Counted from the stretch's first letter, positions 1-8,538 are shown. The stretch: 64,000 bases of DNA from VGBV01 sp963813725 (GCA_963813725.1 CAWFAI010000010.1:113669-177668); one strand, 5' to 3'. Notes: generated by a model from the sequence alone, not told the origin. Numbers and translations are program-made.

Positions 1-130
1 CGGCTCCCTGGTGGACGACTTCGTCGTGCACCGGACCGAGCGGGCGATCCACGTCCGCAACGCGCCCTCCCCCGCCGCGACCTCGTCGCTGCCGCTGGCC
101 CGGTTGATCGCCGACCAGGTCGCCGGCTAG
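1..130 (+). CDS. lhgO: L-2-hydroxyglutarate oxidase, C-terminal end (partial)
   Basis: Only the last 42 codons are in the window, read from base 2. The tail VDDFVVHRTERAIHVRNAPS followed by PAATSSLPLARLIADQV matches the C-terminus typical of the LhgO/L2HGDH family of FAD-dependent dehydrogenases, which oxidise L-2-hydroxyglutarate to 2-oxoglutarate at the membrane. The FAD domain lies outside the window, so the call rests on this signature. Its TAG stop shares a CTAG tetranucleotide with the stop of the convergent GFA gene. Confidence 0.7.
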   Translation, partial: GSLVDDFVVHRTERAIHVRNAPSPAATSSLPLARLIADQVAG

Positions 131-561
131 TCCGTCGCCCGGTAGTCCGCGGGCATGCGCTCGTCGAAGCGGGGCAGTCCGTCGTCGGGGATCTCGTACC
201 AGGGCGCCTTGTAGGCCACGAACTGGTGCAGGCCCGGCGCGACGCCGGGATCCTCGTCGAGTGCCCCCATCCTGACGCTGATCAGGGCCGGGTTCTCGTT
301 GCTGCGCGTGAACAGCTGGCTGCCGCAGGCGCTGCAGAAGCTCTTGTGCCAGCCGTCAGCGGGCCGGTGCACGCCGACAAGCGCTTCGCCCTCTGTGATC
401 TCGAAGGAGCCCGGCACGGTCAGGGCGCTGTACGAGAACGCCGTGCCGGTGCGCCGCTGGCAGCGCTTGCAGTGGCAGTACGCGGCGCCGAGCAGCGGCT
501 CGTTGACCTGGAAGCGGACCTGCTCGCACATGCAGCCGCCCTTGATCGGTGTCTGTGCCAT
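127..561 (-). CDS. GFA (glutathione-dependent formaldehyde-activating/CENP-V) family protein
   Basis: A 144-residue protein covering one complete GFA/CENP-V zinc domain. The cysteine sets are visible: C10-M-C12, C29-H-C31-K-R-C34 and C76-S-A-C79, which form the two zinc sites of the fold. Family members bind small thiol adducts; activity on S-hydroxymethylglutathione is proven for only a few, and actinobacteria usually lack glutathione, so the substrate is unknown. The start is ATG at 561 with a TAACAT hexamer 9 bases upstream (571-576) and no ribosome-binding site, which suggests a leaderless transcript. It ends head-on with the lhgO stop at CTAG. Confidence 0.85.
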   Translation of the reverse strand: MAQTPIKGGCMCEQVRFQVNEPLLGAAYCHCKRCQRRTGTAFSYSALTVPGSFEITEGEALVGVHRPADGWHKSFCSACGSQLFTRSNENPALISVRMGALDEDPGVAPGLHQFVAYKAPWYEIPDDGLPRFDERMPADYRATD

Positions 562-587
562 ACCCGAAAAATGTTAGAGAGGCCGGA

Positions 588-1474
588 TCAGAAGGCGAGG
601 CCGGCGAGGCTTCGTAGCCGGTCGGTCAGGTCCTCGATCGGCTGGAAGCCGCCGCCCGGGGGCGGCTCGACGCTGACCTCGGCCCCGACGTCGGAGATCT
701 GAGCGTCGATGGTGACTGCGCCGCCGCTGATGTCGCCGACGGCGGCCTGCCTCGTCGCCGGGACAGCGAACGGGAACTCGGTCCGGAAGCGCCGGATCGT
801 GTGGTCGTCGTATGCGACCCAGGCCTGGACCGGGCCGTCGCGGGCGCCGCGCGCCAGCTCTCGCAGCAGCGCCGGAGCGCCGAGCGCTGCCATCAGCCCG
901 GCCAGGTCCCGGGCGGCCGCGCGCGAGTCGAGCGTCCCCTCCACCAGCTCGGTCTGGGTGCCGGCCACGTCCTCGGTCCCCGCGTAGCGGGGATCCCGGA
1001 ACCACTCGTCCACCTGCAGCGCCAGCGCGGGCGGGCCGCCCTCTTCGCGAGCCGCGCGCAGATCTTGCTCGAGCTCGGCGACCCGCTGGGGCCCCACCCG
1101 GTAGTTCTCGCCGAAGAAGACGACGAAGGCGTCATCGCCGGTCGAGACGAGCTGGCCGTCCACGCCGAACCCCGCGACCTCGCCGTCGAGCGCAAAGTCG
1201 AAGCTGGGCAGCCCCCCGCCCTCGTCCAGAGCGAACGGGCCCTGCAGCTGGGCGCCGCTCTGGCCGGCCAGCAGCGAGTTCCCCTCGAGCACCACGCTGA
1301 GGCCGATCTCGGCCTCGCCGCTCTGCGCCGGGTTCTGCACCGCCTGCCCGCAGCAGCTCGGCCGGCGGCTCGCTGGGAGGCTCGCGCTCGTCCTCGCCGC
1401 CGCAGCCCGTGGCCGCCAGCAGCGCGGTCATGGACCAGGAGGCCGGCCAGCCCGCCGGCCGGCCGAGGCCTCAA
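588..1474 (-). CDS. Putative secreted lipoprotein (frameshifted)
   Basis: The body of the protein (588-1340) is an acidic beta-rich domain with a repeated pattern of FALDGEVAG and VDGQLVSTGDDAFVVF type strands. This resembles the LppX/LprG-like lipoproteins of actinobacteria, but I cannot name a family firmly. The lipoprotein signal is upstream in two other frames: a TTG start at 1474 gives MRPRPAGGLAGLLV, and after a shift near 1440 comes ALLAATGCGG, a lipobox-like cysteine. A second shift near 1350 leads into the body. Read together they give about 290 residues, with a lipid-anchored N-terminus and a hydrophilic linker rich in E and P. The TTG overlaps the TGA of the gene before it (TTGA), which suggests translational coupling. 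Confidence 0.55.
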
Positions 1475-1758
1475 CAGCCGCCGAGGACCAGGAAGAGGGC
1501 CACGGCCAGGGCGACGATCGCGAGCAGCGCGATCAGGCGGCGGCGCATATACACGTCGATACCGCCGCCGTAGCGGCTCATCGAGCGCATCTCGGGTGGC
1601 TCCCAGCCGCCATCCGGCTCCGGGGGCCTGGCCTGCTCCTCGACGGGAAGCCCCTCCTCGTCCTCGACGGGAGGGTCCTCGTCCCGAGCGACGCGCTCGC
1701 GCTCGCGCGCCTCACGGGCCGCCTGGCGCTCGTCGGCGCTTCTGCTATCTCGCTTCAT
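1471..1758 (-). CDS. Small membrane-anchored protein, acidic N-terminus and C-terminal TM
   Basis: About 95 residues: a highly charged, disordered N-terminal part (R/E/D-rich, then proline-rich around residues 35-55) and one C-terminal membrane segment, RRLIALLAIVALAVALFLVL, ending GGC. It is a tail-anchored type of protein of unknown function. The ATG at 1758 is preferred over the TTG three codons earlier because a TACAGT hexamer (1767-1772) lies 8 bases upstream, as in other leaderless-looking genes here. The stop overlaps the start of the lipoprotein gene, so the two are probably one transcript. Confidence 0.6.
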   Translation of the reverse strand: MKRDSRSADERQAAREARERERVARDEDPPVEDEEGLPVEEQARPPEPDGGWEPPEMRSMSRYGGGIDVYMRRRLIALLAIVALAVALFLVLGGC

Positions 1759-1766
1759 ATGCCCCA

Positions 1767-1776
1767 ACTGTAGGCT
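1767..1776. promoter_or_regulatory. Overlapping divergent leaderless-type -10 elements
   Basis: The ten bases ACTGTAGGCT contain TAGGCT for the forward acyl-CoA dehydrogenase gene (8 bases before its ATG at 1785) and TACAGT on the reverse strand (8 bases before the ATG at 1758). The two hexamers share two bases, so RNA polymerase could probably serve only one direction at a time. Assigned by position and pattern only. Confidence 0.45.
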
Positions 1777-1784
1777 GATCTCGG

Positions 1785-3551
1785 ATGGCGGTTCGGGAAG
1801 CTATACCCAAGAAGCCCGAGGCCGAGACCGAGCAGGAAGTCTCGTCCTTCGCCAAGGCGCTGTTCCTGGGCGAGATCCACGAGGAGCTGGTCTTTCCCTG
1901 GCCCGCGCCCGACGCCGACGAGCAGGAGCGGATCCGCGACCTCAACCGCCGGCTTCGCGAGTACTGCGCCGAGAACTATGACCCGCGCCGCGTCGAGGAG
2001 GAGCGCTGGGTTCCGGACGAGGTGATCCGCGACCTCGGCGAGATCGGGGTGCTGGGCCTCTACGTGGACGAGCGATACGGCGGCCAGGGCCTGAGCCAGA
2101 CCGGCTACGCGCGCGTGTTCGAGACGATCGGGGAGATCGACGCCACCCTGGCGATCGTGCTCGGGGTGCACCAGTCGATCGGCTACAAGGGCGTCGCCCT
2201 GTTCGGCACCGACGAGCAGAAGGAGCGATGGCTGCCCGACCTGGCCACCGGGCGCAAGCTCGCGGCCTTCGCCCTGACCGAGCCCCAGGCGGGCTCGGAC
2301 GCGTATGAGATCCAGTCGCGCGCCGTCGAGCAGCCCGACGGCTCGTGGGTGCTGAACGGCGAGAAGCGCTACATCGGCAACGGCTCGCGCGCCGACGTGA
2401 TCACCGCCTTCGCCCGCTGCGAGGTGGACGGGCGCGACAAGCACATCGCGCTGGTGCTGGAGAAGGGGATGGAGGGCCTGGAGGTCGGGGAGCGCTTCGA
2501 CACGATGGGCCTGCGCGGCAACGACCTGCGCCGCCTCTACTTCAAGGACGTCCGCGTCCCCGCCGAGAACGTCCTCGGCGAGCCCGGCGACGGCTTCCGC
2601 ATCGCCATGCAGATCCTCAACAACGGCCGCATCGGCCTCGGCACCGGGTCGGTGGGCGCCACCAAGACGCTGCTTGATCTGACCATCGCCCACGTCAAGG
2701 AGCGCCGCCAGTTCGGCCAGCCCCTCGCCGACTTCGAGCTCGTCCAGGACAAGATCGGCTGGATGGTCTCCTACCTGTTCGGGCTGGAGTCCATGACCTA
2801 CCTCACCTGCGGGCTGGTCGACGCCGGGGTCCCCGACTACTCCCTGGAATCCGCGATCTGCAAGGTCAGCGGCACCGAGTTCCTCTGGTACGCCGCCAAC
2901 CGCTCGCTGCAGCTGGCGGGCGGCCAGGGCTACCTGCGCACCGAGCCCTGGGAGAAGGTGGTGCGCGACATCCGCATCTTCCCGATCTTCGAGGGCGCCA
3001 ACGACGTGCTCCGTGCCTTCATCGCGCTCGGCGGCATCAAGCCCGTCGGCGAGAAGCTCGAGGGCATGGGCGACCTGGCCCTGGGCGACCCGATCCGGTC
3101 CATCGGAGTACTGGTTGATTATGTGACCGACCGCGCCAAGCGCGAGGTCAAACCCGACAAGCTGAGCCTGGCCCACGAAGAGCTCTCCGATCACGCCGAC
3201 GCGGTCAGCGATCAGGTGAAGCGGCTCGCCGGCGTGACCGAAGGGCTGATCCGCGAGCACCGCAAGGAGATCATCCACCGCCAGTTCGCCCAGAAGCGCC
3301 TGGCCGACGCGGTCGCCGACATCTTCGCCCAGGTCTCCGTGCTCTCCCGCGTCAGCTCGATCTTCGCCGACCAGGGCGTCGAGGCCTCGGGCCAGGAGCG
3401 CTTCATCGCCGACACCTTCTGCTCGCGCGCGGCCTCGCGCGTCGCCTACAACTTCGACCAGGTCGAGCACAACGACGACGACCGCATGACCTCGATCGCG
3501 AAGCTCGCCTACAAGCGCGGCTCCTACGGATACGCGCTGTTCGAGGACTAG
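1785..3551 (+). CDS. Acyl-CoA dehydrogenase, very-long-chain (VLCAD/ACAD9-like)
   Basis: 588 residues, longer than the usual 380-residue acyl-CoA dehydrogenase because of an extra alpha-helical C-terminal domain, as in VLCAD/ACAD9. The FAD-linked enzyme catalyses the first step of beta-oxidation. Seen in order: N-terminal helical domain with GLYVDERYGGQGLSQ, the middle-domain signature AFALTEPQAGSD, VERRQFG-type motif (KERRQFGQPLADFELVQ), and the catalytic glutamate E403 in FPIFEGANDVLRAF, the VLCAD position. Start ATG with TAGGCT 8 bases before. A TetR gene follows 51 bases downstream and may control it. The whole frame is open, one of the intact long genes in this window. Confidence 0.93.
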   Translation: MAVREAIPKKPEAETEQEVSSFAKALFLGEIHEELVFPWPAPDADEQERIRDLNRRLREYCAENYDPRRVEEERWVPDEVIRDLGEIGVLGLYVDERYGGQGLSQTGYARVFETIGEIDATLAIVLGVHQSIGYKGVALFGTDEQKERWLPDLATGRKLAAFALTEPQAGSDAYEIQSRAVEQPDGSWVLNGEKRYIGNGSRADVITAFARCEVDGRDKHIALVLEKGMEGLEVGERFDTMGLRGNDLRRLYFKDVRVPAENVLGEPGDGFRIAMQILNNGRIGLGTGSVGATKTLLDLTIAHVKERRQFGQPLADFELVQDKIGWMVSYLFGLESMTYLTCGLVDAGVPDYSLESAICKVSGTEFLWYAANRSLQLAGGQGYLRTEPWEKVVRDIRIFPIFEGANDVLRAFIALGGIKPVGEKLEGMGDLALGDPIRSIGVLVDYVTDRAKREVKPDKLSLAHEELSDHADAVSDQVKRLAGVTEGLIREHRKEIIHRQFAQKRLADAVADIFAQVSVLSRVSSIFADQGVEASGQERFIADTFCSRAASRVAYNFDQVEHNDDDRMTSIAKLAYKRGSYGYALFED

Positions 3552-3587
3552 CCGGCAACTTCTACCTACAGGCGCCGCAGCCGCGCC

Positions 3588-3605
3588 TAACATACAGCCT
3601 GTATG
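3588..3605 (+). promoter_or_regulatory. Leaderless promoter -10 with perfect TetR-type operator
   Basis: TAACAT (3588-3593) lies 9 bases before the ATG at 3603. A perfect 15-bp palindrome, CATACAGCCTGTATG (3591-3605, arms CATACAG and CTGTATG around one C), overlaps this hexamer and ends with the start codon itself. That is the expected place for an autoregulatory TetR operator. Confidence 0.55.
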
Positions 3606-4216
3606 GCCAGAACTTCAACCAAGGCCGCCGCGCCCGGCCGGCGCGAAAAGGACGCGGAGGCCACCCGCCAGGCGCTGATCGACGCGGGCTTCGCGCTGTT
3701 CAGCGCTCGCGGCTACTCGGAGGTGGGCACCGAGGAGATAGTCGAGCGGGCGAAGGTCACCCGCGGGGCCCTGTACCACCACTTCGCCGACAAGCGCGAC
3801 CTCTTCCGCGCCGTGCACGAGCGCGTCGAGGAGGACCTGGTCGCGCGCATCGCCGCGCGGATGGAGGGCGTGGCGGACCCCTGGGAGGTGATGGTGACGG
3901 GCACCCGCGCCTTCCTCGACGCCTGCCGCGAGCCCGCCCTGAAGCAGATAGCTCTCGTTGATGCCCCGGCCGTGCTGGGCTGGCGCGAGTGGCGCGAGAT
4001 CGACGAGCGCTACGGACTGGGCCTGATGAAGGCCGCGCTGGGGGGCGCCATCGAAGCCGGCGTCCTCCGCCCCGCCCCCTCGACGCCCTCAGCCACCTGA
4101 TGCTCGGGGCGCTCGCCGAGGCGGCGTTCGTGATCGCCAACGCCGAGGACCCCGCGGCCGCTCGGGAGGAGTCCGAGAGCGCGTTATTCGCGCTGCTCGA
4201 GGGGCTGCGCGCCTGA
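3603..4216 (+). CDS. TetR/AcrR family transcriptional regulator (one frameshift)
   Basis: N-terminal TetR helix-turn-helix at about residues 18-65: ATRQALIDAGFALFSARGY, then VGTEEIVERAKVTRGALYHH with the LFRAVHERVEEDL helix. The ligand domain follows, with FLDACREPALKQIALVDAPA and WREWREIDERYGLGLM, as in many acyl-CoA-linked TetR proteins. The frame breaks at about 4074-4079, where a run of five C would need to be six; conserved sequence continues as LDALSHLMLGALAEAAFVIA to 4216. About 205 residues when repaired, normal for the family. It sits just downstream of the acyl-CoA dehydrogenase gene. The palindrome over its own start suggests autorepression. Confidence 0.85.
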
Positions 4217-4806
4217 GGGCGGCCCCCGGTCGTCGGGCGGGCGGCCGCGGTTCTTCATCCCGCGCCGGATCGCCTTGCGCAGCAGCAGGATCAGCCCGAC
4301 CCCGATCGCCAGCAGCACCAACACGACCGCCAGCGCGATCACCGGCTCGGCCAGCACCAGCGCGATGACGACCGCGACGATCCCGTCCTCGATCAGGCTG
4401 ACGAAGATGTTCGAGAACGGCTCGGGCGAGGCGTTGATCCCCAGCCGCACGCCGGCCTTGATCGCGTGGCTGGTCAGGGCGGTGCCGCCCGAGACGCCGC
4501 CCGAGACGATCTGCTCGGCCTCGCTGACCTGGTCGAACTCGGCGAACTCGACGCCGATCAGGCTGGCGACGGCAGGTCGGATCACCGTATGGGCAACGTC
4601 CCAGAGGTTGTCGAGGTAGGGGATCTTGTCGGTGACGAACTCGATCGCGTACATCACCCCCGCGCCGATCAGCACGGCGTCGCCCATCAGCGGCTCGGGG
4701 ACTTCGCCGAACCCGCCCGGCCCAGCAGGTTCAGCAGCACGACCGTGCCGTAGGCGTTGATCCCGGTCGCGTAGCCGGTGCTGATGACGGTCGGGACGAG
4801 GTCCAT
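4184..4806 (-). CDS. DUF4126-like membrane protein (one frameshift)
   Basis: About 207 residues when repaired. The N-terminus MDLVPTVISTGYATGINAYG and the body with PEPLMGDAVLIGAGVMYAIE, VTDKIPYLDNLWDVAHTVIR and a GGVSGGTALTSHAIKAGVRL loop fit the DUF4126 group of integral membrane proteins. Several hydrophobic helices are visible, the last being VIALVLAEPVIALAVVLVLL, followed by a basic tail. Function unknown. The frame shifts at about 4711-4725. Start ATG at 4806 has TAGGCT 9 bases upstream (4816-4821). The 3' end overlaps the end of the convergent TetR gene by about 30 bases. Confidence 0.7.
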
Positions 4807-4913
4807 TGGCGCGGCAGCCTAGGGCCAATCCGCCCACGACCGTAACCCCCCGCCCCGCTCCGGCGCTTGAACGGGGCGAGTACCGCAAATCGATGACGAT
4901 CCGAGGAGGAACG

Positions 4914-5360
4914 ATGCGGAGCATCAGAAAGAGCCTGGCGCTGGCCGGGATCGCCACGCTGGCGCTGGCCGTGACGGCGAGCGCCGAGCCCGGCGGGAAC
5001 GGCAAGGGCAAGGCCAAGGGCCACGACAAGGTCGCCAAGCAGTGCGCCATGGAGAAGAAGGCGCTCGGCAAGGACGCGTTTCGTGAGCTCTACGGCAAGC
5101 CGGCGATGAAGAACTGCAAGGCCGCCGGCGACGACGGCGTGGGCGTCGGGGAGAAGGTCAACGCCGCCAAGGAGTGCAAGGCGGAGCAGGCCGACCCGAA
5201 CTTCGCCGCGTCTCACGACGGCAAGACGTTCGACGAGTTCTACGGGACCAACGGCAATCCGAAGAAGGAGACGGCCGGTACCGGCAAGAACGCGTTCGGC
5301 AAGTGCGTCTCGACCAAGGCGAAGGCGAAGGGCGAGGAGGAGCCTCCCCCGACCCTATAG
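4914..5360 (+). CDS. Secreted small protein with two cysteine modules
   Basis: 148 residues. A clear Sec signal peptide (RKSLALAGIATLALAVTASA) is followed by a lysine/glycine-rich linker and two related modules. Each opens with a cysteine and a glutamate (CAMEKKALG; CKAEQADPNF), continues to an aromatic-YG motif (FRELYG; FDEFYG) and closes with another cysteine (NCK; FGKCVS). The four cysteines suggest one disulfide per module. I do not recognise a named family. The start ATG at 4914 has a strong GGAGGA site 5 bases before it, so the upstream in-frame ATG at 4806 is not used. A hairpin terminator follows at 5386-5416. Confidence 0.72.
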   Translation: MRSIRKSLALAGIATLALAVTASAEPGGNGKGKAKGHDKVAKQCAMEKKALGKDAFRELYGKPAMKNCKAAGDDGVGVGEKVNAAKECKAEQADPNFAASHDGKTFDEFYGTNGNPKKETAGTGKNAFGKCVSTKAKAKGEEEPPPTL

Positions 5361-5385
5361 CCGGGTTCGAGCATTTCATGCAAGC

Positions 5386-5416
5386 GAGAAGGGCCCCAGG
5401 GAAGGGGCCCTCTCTC
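5386..5416 (+). terminator. Hairpin terminator after the secreted cysteine protein
   Basis: GGGCCCC (5391-5397) pairs with GGGGCCC (5404-5410) around a six-base loop, extended by GAGA/TCTC flanks and followed by TCTCTCGTTC. It lies 26 bases after the stop at 5360. Confidence 0.7.
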
Positions 5417-5448
5417 GTTCAAGCGTCAACATGCGCTCGCCGCGTGGA

Positions 5449-6283
5449 TCAGGCCTCTACGGGATCGCCGGTTTCCGTGCACGGAGGAGTCAGCTCGGTT
5501 GCGCGCGAGTGAGCCTGCTCCTCCTCGATCGTGTGCAGCACGTGCTCCATCTCGATCGGCGTGATGCTCCCGTGCTCCTCTGCGAAGGGGTGATCGAGGA
5601 ACCAGACCAAGAGCAGCGCCGAGGTCACCATCACCGCGACCGACGCGACGACCGCCCCCTGGACCAGGAAGCTCCCCCTTCGGTTGGCGCTCAGGGCAAC
5701 CCAGCCGATCGTCAACCCGGCCCCCAGCAGCAGCACGATCCACAGCGGGCGCGGCACCACGCGGATGGCCTCGGCCAGCCGGGTCCGCCGTCCCTCGATT
5801 CGCTCATCCTGTTCGATCAGCATCTGGCGAAACGAGTCCTTCTGGATGAAGGTGCTGACGTTCAGGCCCAGGACCTCTTCCCTGAACCGGGCGCCCCACT
5901 CGTTGACCACCGGGCTCGAGTTCTCGTCCCGCATCGCCGGCCAGCCTTGATGGACGACCGCACGGCCGTAACAGACCAAGCTGCCCCTCAGCGCCGCGCC
6001 CTCCTCCGGCTCGTACGCCTCGGCCGTCCGCGAGAGCTCGAGGACGGCCTGTGCCTCCAGCTCCGCTCCTCGCTTGCCCTCGTTGTAGCTGTCGTAGGCC
6101 TCTAGCACGACGAAAGCGAGCAGGACCGCGAAGGCGGTGCCGAGGAAGTCGAACGCCTTGTTGTGCTCTCCGACCTCTTTCGCGAAGCGCTCGTTGTAGG
6201 GACTGCGACGCGCCGCCCACAGGAAACGCGAGGGAGACGAGCGTCACGCCGATCACGATCCCGGCCTGCGCGACCAGAGTCAT
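5449..6283 (-). CDS. DUF4239 (bestrophin-like) membrane protein (one frameshift)
   Basis: About 278 residues when repaired. The N-terminal membrane helix (TLVAQAGIVIGVTLVSLAF) is followed, after a shift at about 6225-6232, by the family signature FDFLGTAFAVLLAFVVLEAY with SPYNERFAKEVGEHNKAFD before it. Then comes a soluble helical section (LELSRTAEAYEPEEGAALRG) and two C-terminal membrane helices, LWIVLLLGAGLTIGWVAL and AVVASVAVMVTSALLLVWFL. Members are integral membrane proteins of unknown function with remote likeness to bestrophin channels. ATG at 6283 has TAGGCT 7 bases upstream (6291-6296). Confidence 0.75.
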
Positions 6284-6356
6284 CCGCCTGAGCCTATCCC
6301 CAGGCGGCCCTACATCCCCCGGCCCGTCCTCCGCATTCGCCTCCGGGCGTGCCTGC

Positions 6357-7523
6357 TCAGTTCAGGCGCTCGACGATCATCGCCTCGCCCTGGCCGCCCG
6401 CGACGCACATGGTCTCGAGGCCGACCTGGTGGTCGTCGGTTTCCATCACGTTCAGCAGCGTGCCCATGATGCGGGCGCCGGTCATGCCGAACGGGTGGCC
6501 GAGGGCGATCGCGCCGCCGTGGGTGTTCAGCTTCTCCAGCGGGATGTTGGCACTCGTTCATGATCGGGATCACCTGGGCGGCGAAGGCCTCGTTCAGCTC
6601 GACCGCGTCGATGTCGCCGACCTTCATGCCGGCGCGGTCGAGCACGGTCTTGATCGCGCCGATCGGGGCGACGCCCATCAGCTCCGGCTCGTTGCCGTGC
6701 GTGGCGGCGGTGATCGATCCTGGCGCGAGGCTTCAGGCCCAGCTCCTTGGCGCGCTCGTCCGACATGATCAGCACCGCCGCGGCGCCGTCGTTGAGCGGG
6801 CAGGAGTTGCCGGCGGTGACCCCGCCGCCGCCCTCGAACGCCTCGGGCAGCTCGGAGAGCTTCTCGAGCGTCGAGCTGGCGCGGGGGCCGTCGTCCTTGG
6901 CGACCTCGTTGCCGTCCTGGTCCTTGACGGGCGACGATCTCGCGGTCGAAGAACCCGTCCTCCTGGGACCTGACCGCCAGCTCCTGGGAGCGCTGCGCGT
7001 ACTTGTCCATGTCGGCGCGGCTGACCTCGTACTTCTTGGCGACGTTGACGGCGGTGATGCCCATGTCGATGTAGGCGTTGGGCTGGCCGTTCTCGCCGAT
7101 CAGGTTCGGGTTGCGGTCATCGACGCCGGCGGGCTCGGTGCGCTCGTTGAAGCGACTCACCCACTCCACGCCGGCGGCGACGTAGGTGTCGCCCTGGCCG
7201 GCCTTGATCGAGTTGGCGGCGTGGCGGATCGAGTCCAGGCTCGAGGCGCAGTAGCGGGACATCGTCACCGCGGTCGTCTCGTTGGACAGCTTTTCTGACA
7301 GGAGAGTCATGATCCGGGCCACGTTGAAGGCCTGCAGGCCCTGCGGCATCCCGCAGCCGGCGAACACCTCGTTCACGGTCGCCGGATCGACGTCGGGGTT
7401 GCGCTCCAGCAGCTGGTCGATGACGTAGGCGCCGGTCTCCTCGGGCCGCAGCTGGGCCAGCGAGCCCTTGAAGGCGCGGCCGATGGGCGTGCGAACGGTG
7501 TCGACGATCACTGCTTCGGGCAT
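6357..7523 (-). CDS. Thiolase, acetyl-CoA C-acyltransferase (three frameshifts)
   Basis: Repaired, this is about 389 residues, the normal length of a FadA-type thiolase, which cleaves 3-ketoacyl-CoA with CoA or runs the reverse condensation. Start: PEAVIVDTVRTPIGRAFKGS. The nucleophilic cysteine lies in TMSRYCASSLDSIRHAA. The middle has NEAFAAQ (the asparagine/glutamate loop), then GGAIALGHPFGMTGARI with the catalytic histidine, and the final CVAGGQGEAMIVERLN with the second cysteine. Breaks are near 6935 (short C run), 6722 and 6553. With the acyl-CoA dehydrogenase at 1785 it suggests fatty-acid oxidation in this region. Confidence 0.85.
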
Positions 7524-7603
7524 CGAGGGGTCTCCTTGAGGTGGGGTGCGGTTCGGCTCGGGTAGGTCAGGTTCGGGTGCGTCGGGTGTGAGGGCGCACA
7601 GTC

Positions 7604-7609
7604 TAGGAT
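7604..7609 (+). promoter_or_regulatory. Leaderless-type -10 (TAGGAT) that decides the start of the next gene
   Basis: TAGGAT ends 7 bases before the ATG at 7617. The alternative in-frame ATG at 7607 region overlaps the hexamer itself, so the later ATG is the likelier start. Confidence 0.4.
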
Positions 7610-7616
7610 GCGCGCG

Positions 7617-8195
7617 ATGGCGGAGCGGAAGCCGAGCGAGGAGCAGAAAAAGCCTGCATCCGAGGACGAGTCGGAGGCGGAGACGAAGGTCGAGCCGACG
7701 ACCGAGACGAAGGTCGAGTCGAAGCCGGAGGGGAAGTCCGAGCCCAAGCCCCCGGCAAAGCCCAGGAACATCGAGGAGCGCATGGAGGGCGTCCAGGGCT
7801 GGATGGCAGAGCTCGAGAAGCGCCAGGAGCGCGCGACCCGCGTCGGGGGCGCGGCCTTGGTCCTGGCGATCCTCGCCGCGGGCGGCGCGCTGGCGCTGGG
7901 CATCCTCAACAAGCAGGACGCGGCGACCACCGACGACGTGGACGAGCTGACCGAGAAGGTGAACCAGCTGGGTGGCTCGATCGAGCAGCAGACCAACAAG
8001 CAGGTGAGGGGCATCAACGACCGCCTGGCCGCGCTCGAGCAGCAGCTCGCGAGCCTGAACGAGCGCCAGCGCAAGGCGGAGGCCGACATCGCGAAGCTGA
8101 AGCAGAGCCAGAACACCGCGGCCGACATCGCCGCCGCCCAGCCCGCGCCCGACGCCGGCGGCGCCAACGACGGCGGCGCCCAGCAGCAGCCCTAG
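7617..8195 (+). CDS. Single-pass membrane protein with charged N-terminus and coiled coil
   Basis: About 192 residues. A cytoplasmic-looking N-terminal tail of roughly 55 residues is very rich in E, K, P and S. It contains repeats of ETKVE. One membrane helix follows (GGAALVLAILAAGGALALGI). The outer part is a long coiled coil (VDELTEKVNQLGGSIEQQ, then LAALEQQLASLNERQRKAEA) and ends in a low-complexity A/P/G/Q tail. No enzymatic motif is visible, and it is probably a structural or scaffold protein. The gene is divergent from the thiolase gene 94 bases away. Confidence 0.7.
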   Translation: MAERKPSEEQKKPASEDESEAETKVEPTTETKVESKPEGKSEPKPPAKPRNIEERMEGVQGWMAELEKRQERATRVGGAALVLAILAAGGALALGILNKQDAATTDDVDELTEKVNQLGGSIEQQTNKQVRGINDRLAALEQQLASLNERQRKAEADIAKLKQSQNTAADIAAAQPAPDAGGANDGGAQQQP

Positions 8196-8220
8196 CGCCG
8201 CCGGGGCACGGAGGGCGCCT

Positions 8221-8243
8221 GTTCGGCCGTGCTTGTGCCGAAC
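8221..8243 (+). terminator. Possible hairpin downstream of the coiled-coil gene
   Basis: GTTCGGC (8221-8227) pairs with GCCGAAC (8237-8243) across a 9-base loop, 25 bases after the stop at 8195. There is no U-tract, so it could also be a processing site. Confidence 0.3.
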
Positions 8244-8385
8244 TGCACAAGGAGATTCGTGCCTGGGCAGGCGTTCGTGCGTGGGCGTCCGACGATTGCT
8301 CTAGCGTCATCGTGACTGGGGATTACGCACGAATAGGCGTGGGTACCCTGGAACAGGCCAATGTCGGCTCGAAAGGAGGCTCTCA

Positions 8386-8538
8386 GTGGCTGAGGGCTAT
8401 TGCGTCAAGGAACGCAAGAAGGTCGAGATCAAGGACCCGCAGCAGGTCACGATGAAGAACGGTCGCCCGGCTATTCAGGGCACGTGCCCCGACTGCGGCA
8501 CCAAGATCTTCAAGATCGGGAAGCTGGAGAACAACTAG
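8386..8538 (+). CDS. DUF5679-like 50-residue zinc-site protein
   Basis: A GTG start with an AAAGGAGG site ideally placed 8 bases upstream gives a 50-residue product beginning AEGYCVKERKKVEIKDP. It has one CPDCG pair near residue 35 and an earlier single cysteine at position 6, then TKIFKIGKL. The family DUF5679 is a small actinobacterial protein of unknown role that often ends in this KIF(K)IGK motif and probably binds one metal ion. It is short but has a strong start and a conserved pattern. Its last bases overlap the end of the convergent acyltransferase gene. Confidence 0.8.
   Translation: MAEGYCVKERKKVEIKDPQQVTMKNGRPAIQGTCPDCGTKIFKIGKLENN

Noticed and set aside
1755..3593. 612-residue open frame on the reverse strand
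   Set aside because: It is antisense to the acyl-CoA dehydrogenase gene, has low-complexity V/L/A/D composition typical of high-GC shadows and no domain.
6357..7523. Thiolase as a pseudogene
   Set aside because: All catalytic motifs are present across three frames with no extra stops inside true frames; sequencing indels are likelier.
8321..8346. Sigma-B-like promoter GATT-N16-GGGTAC before the DUF5679 gene
   Set aside because: The -35 has GATT rather than GTTT and the spacer is longer than in the two better cases; too weak to call.
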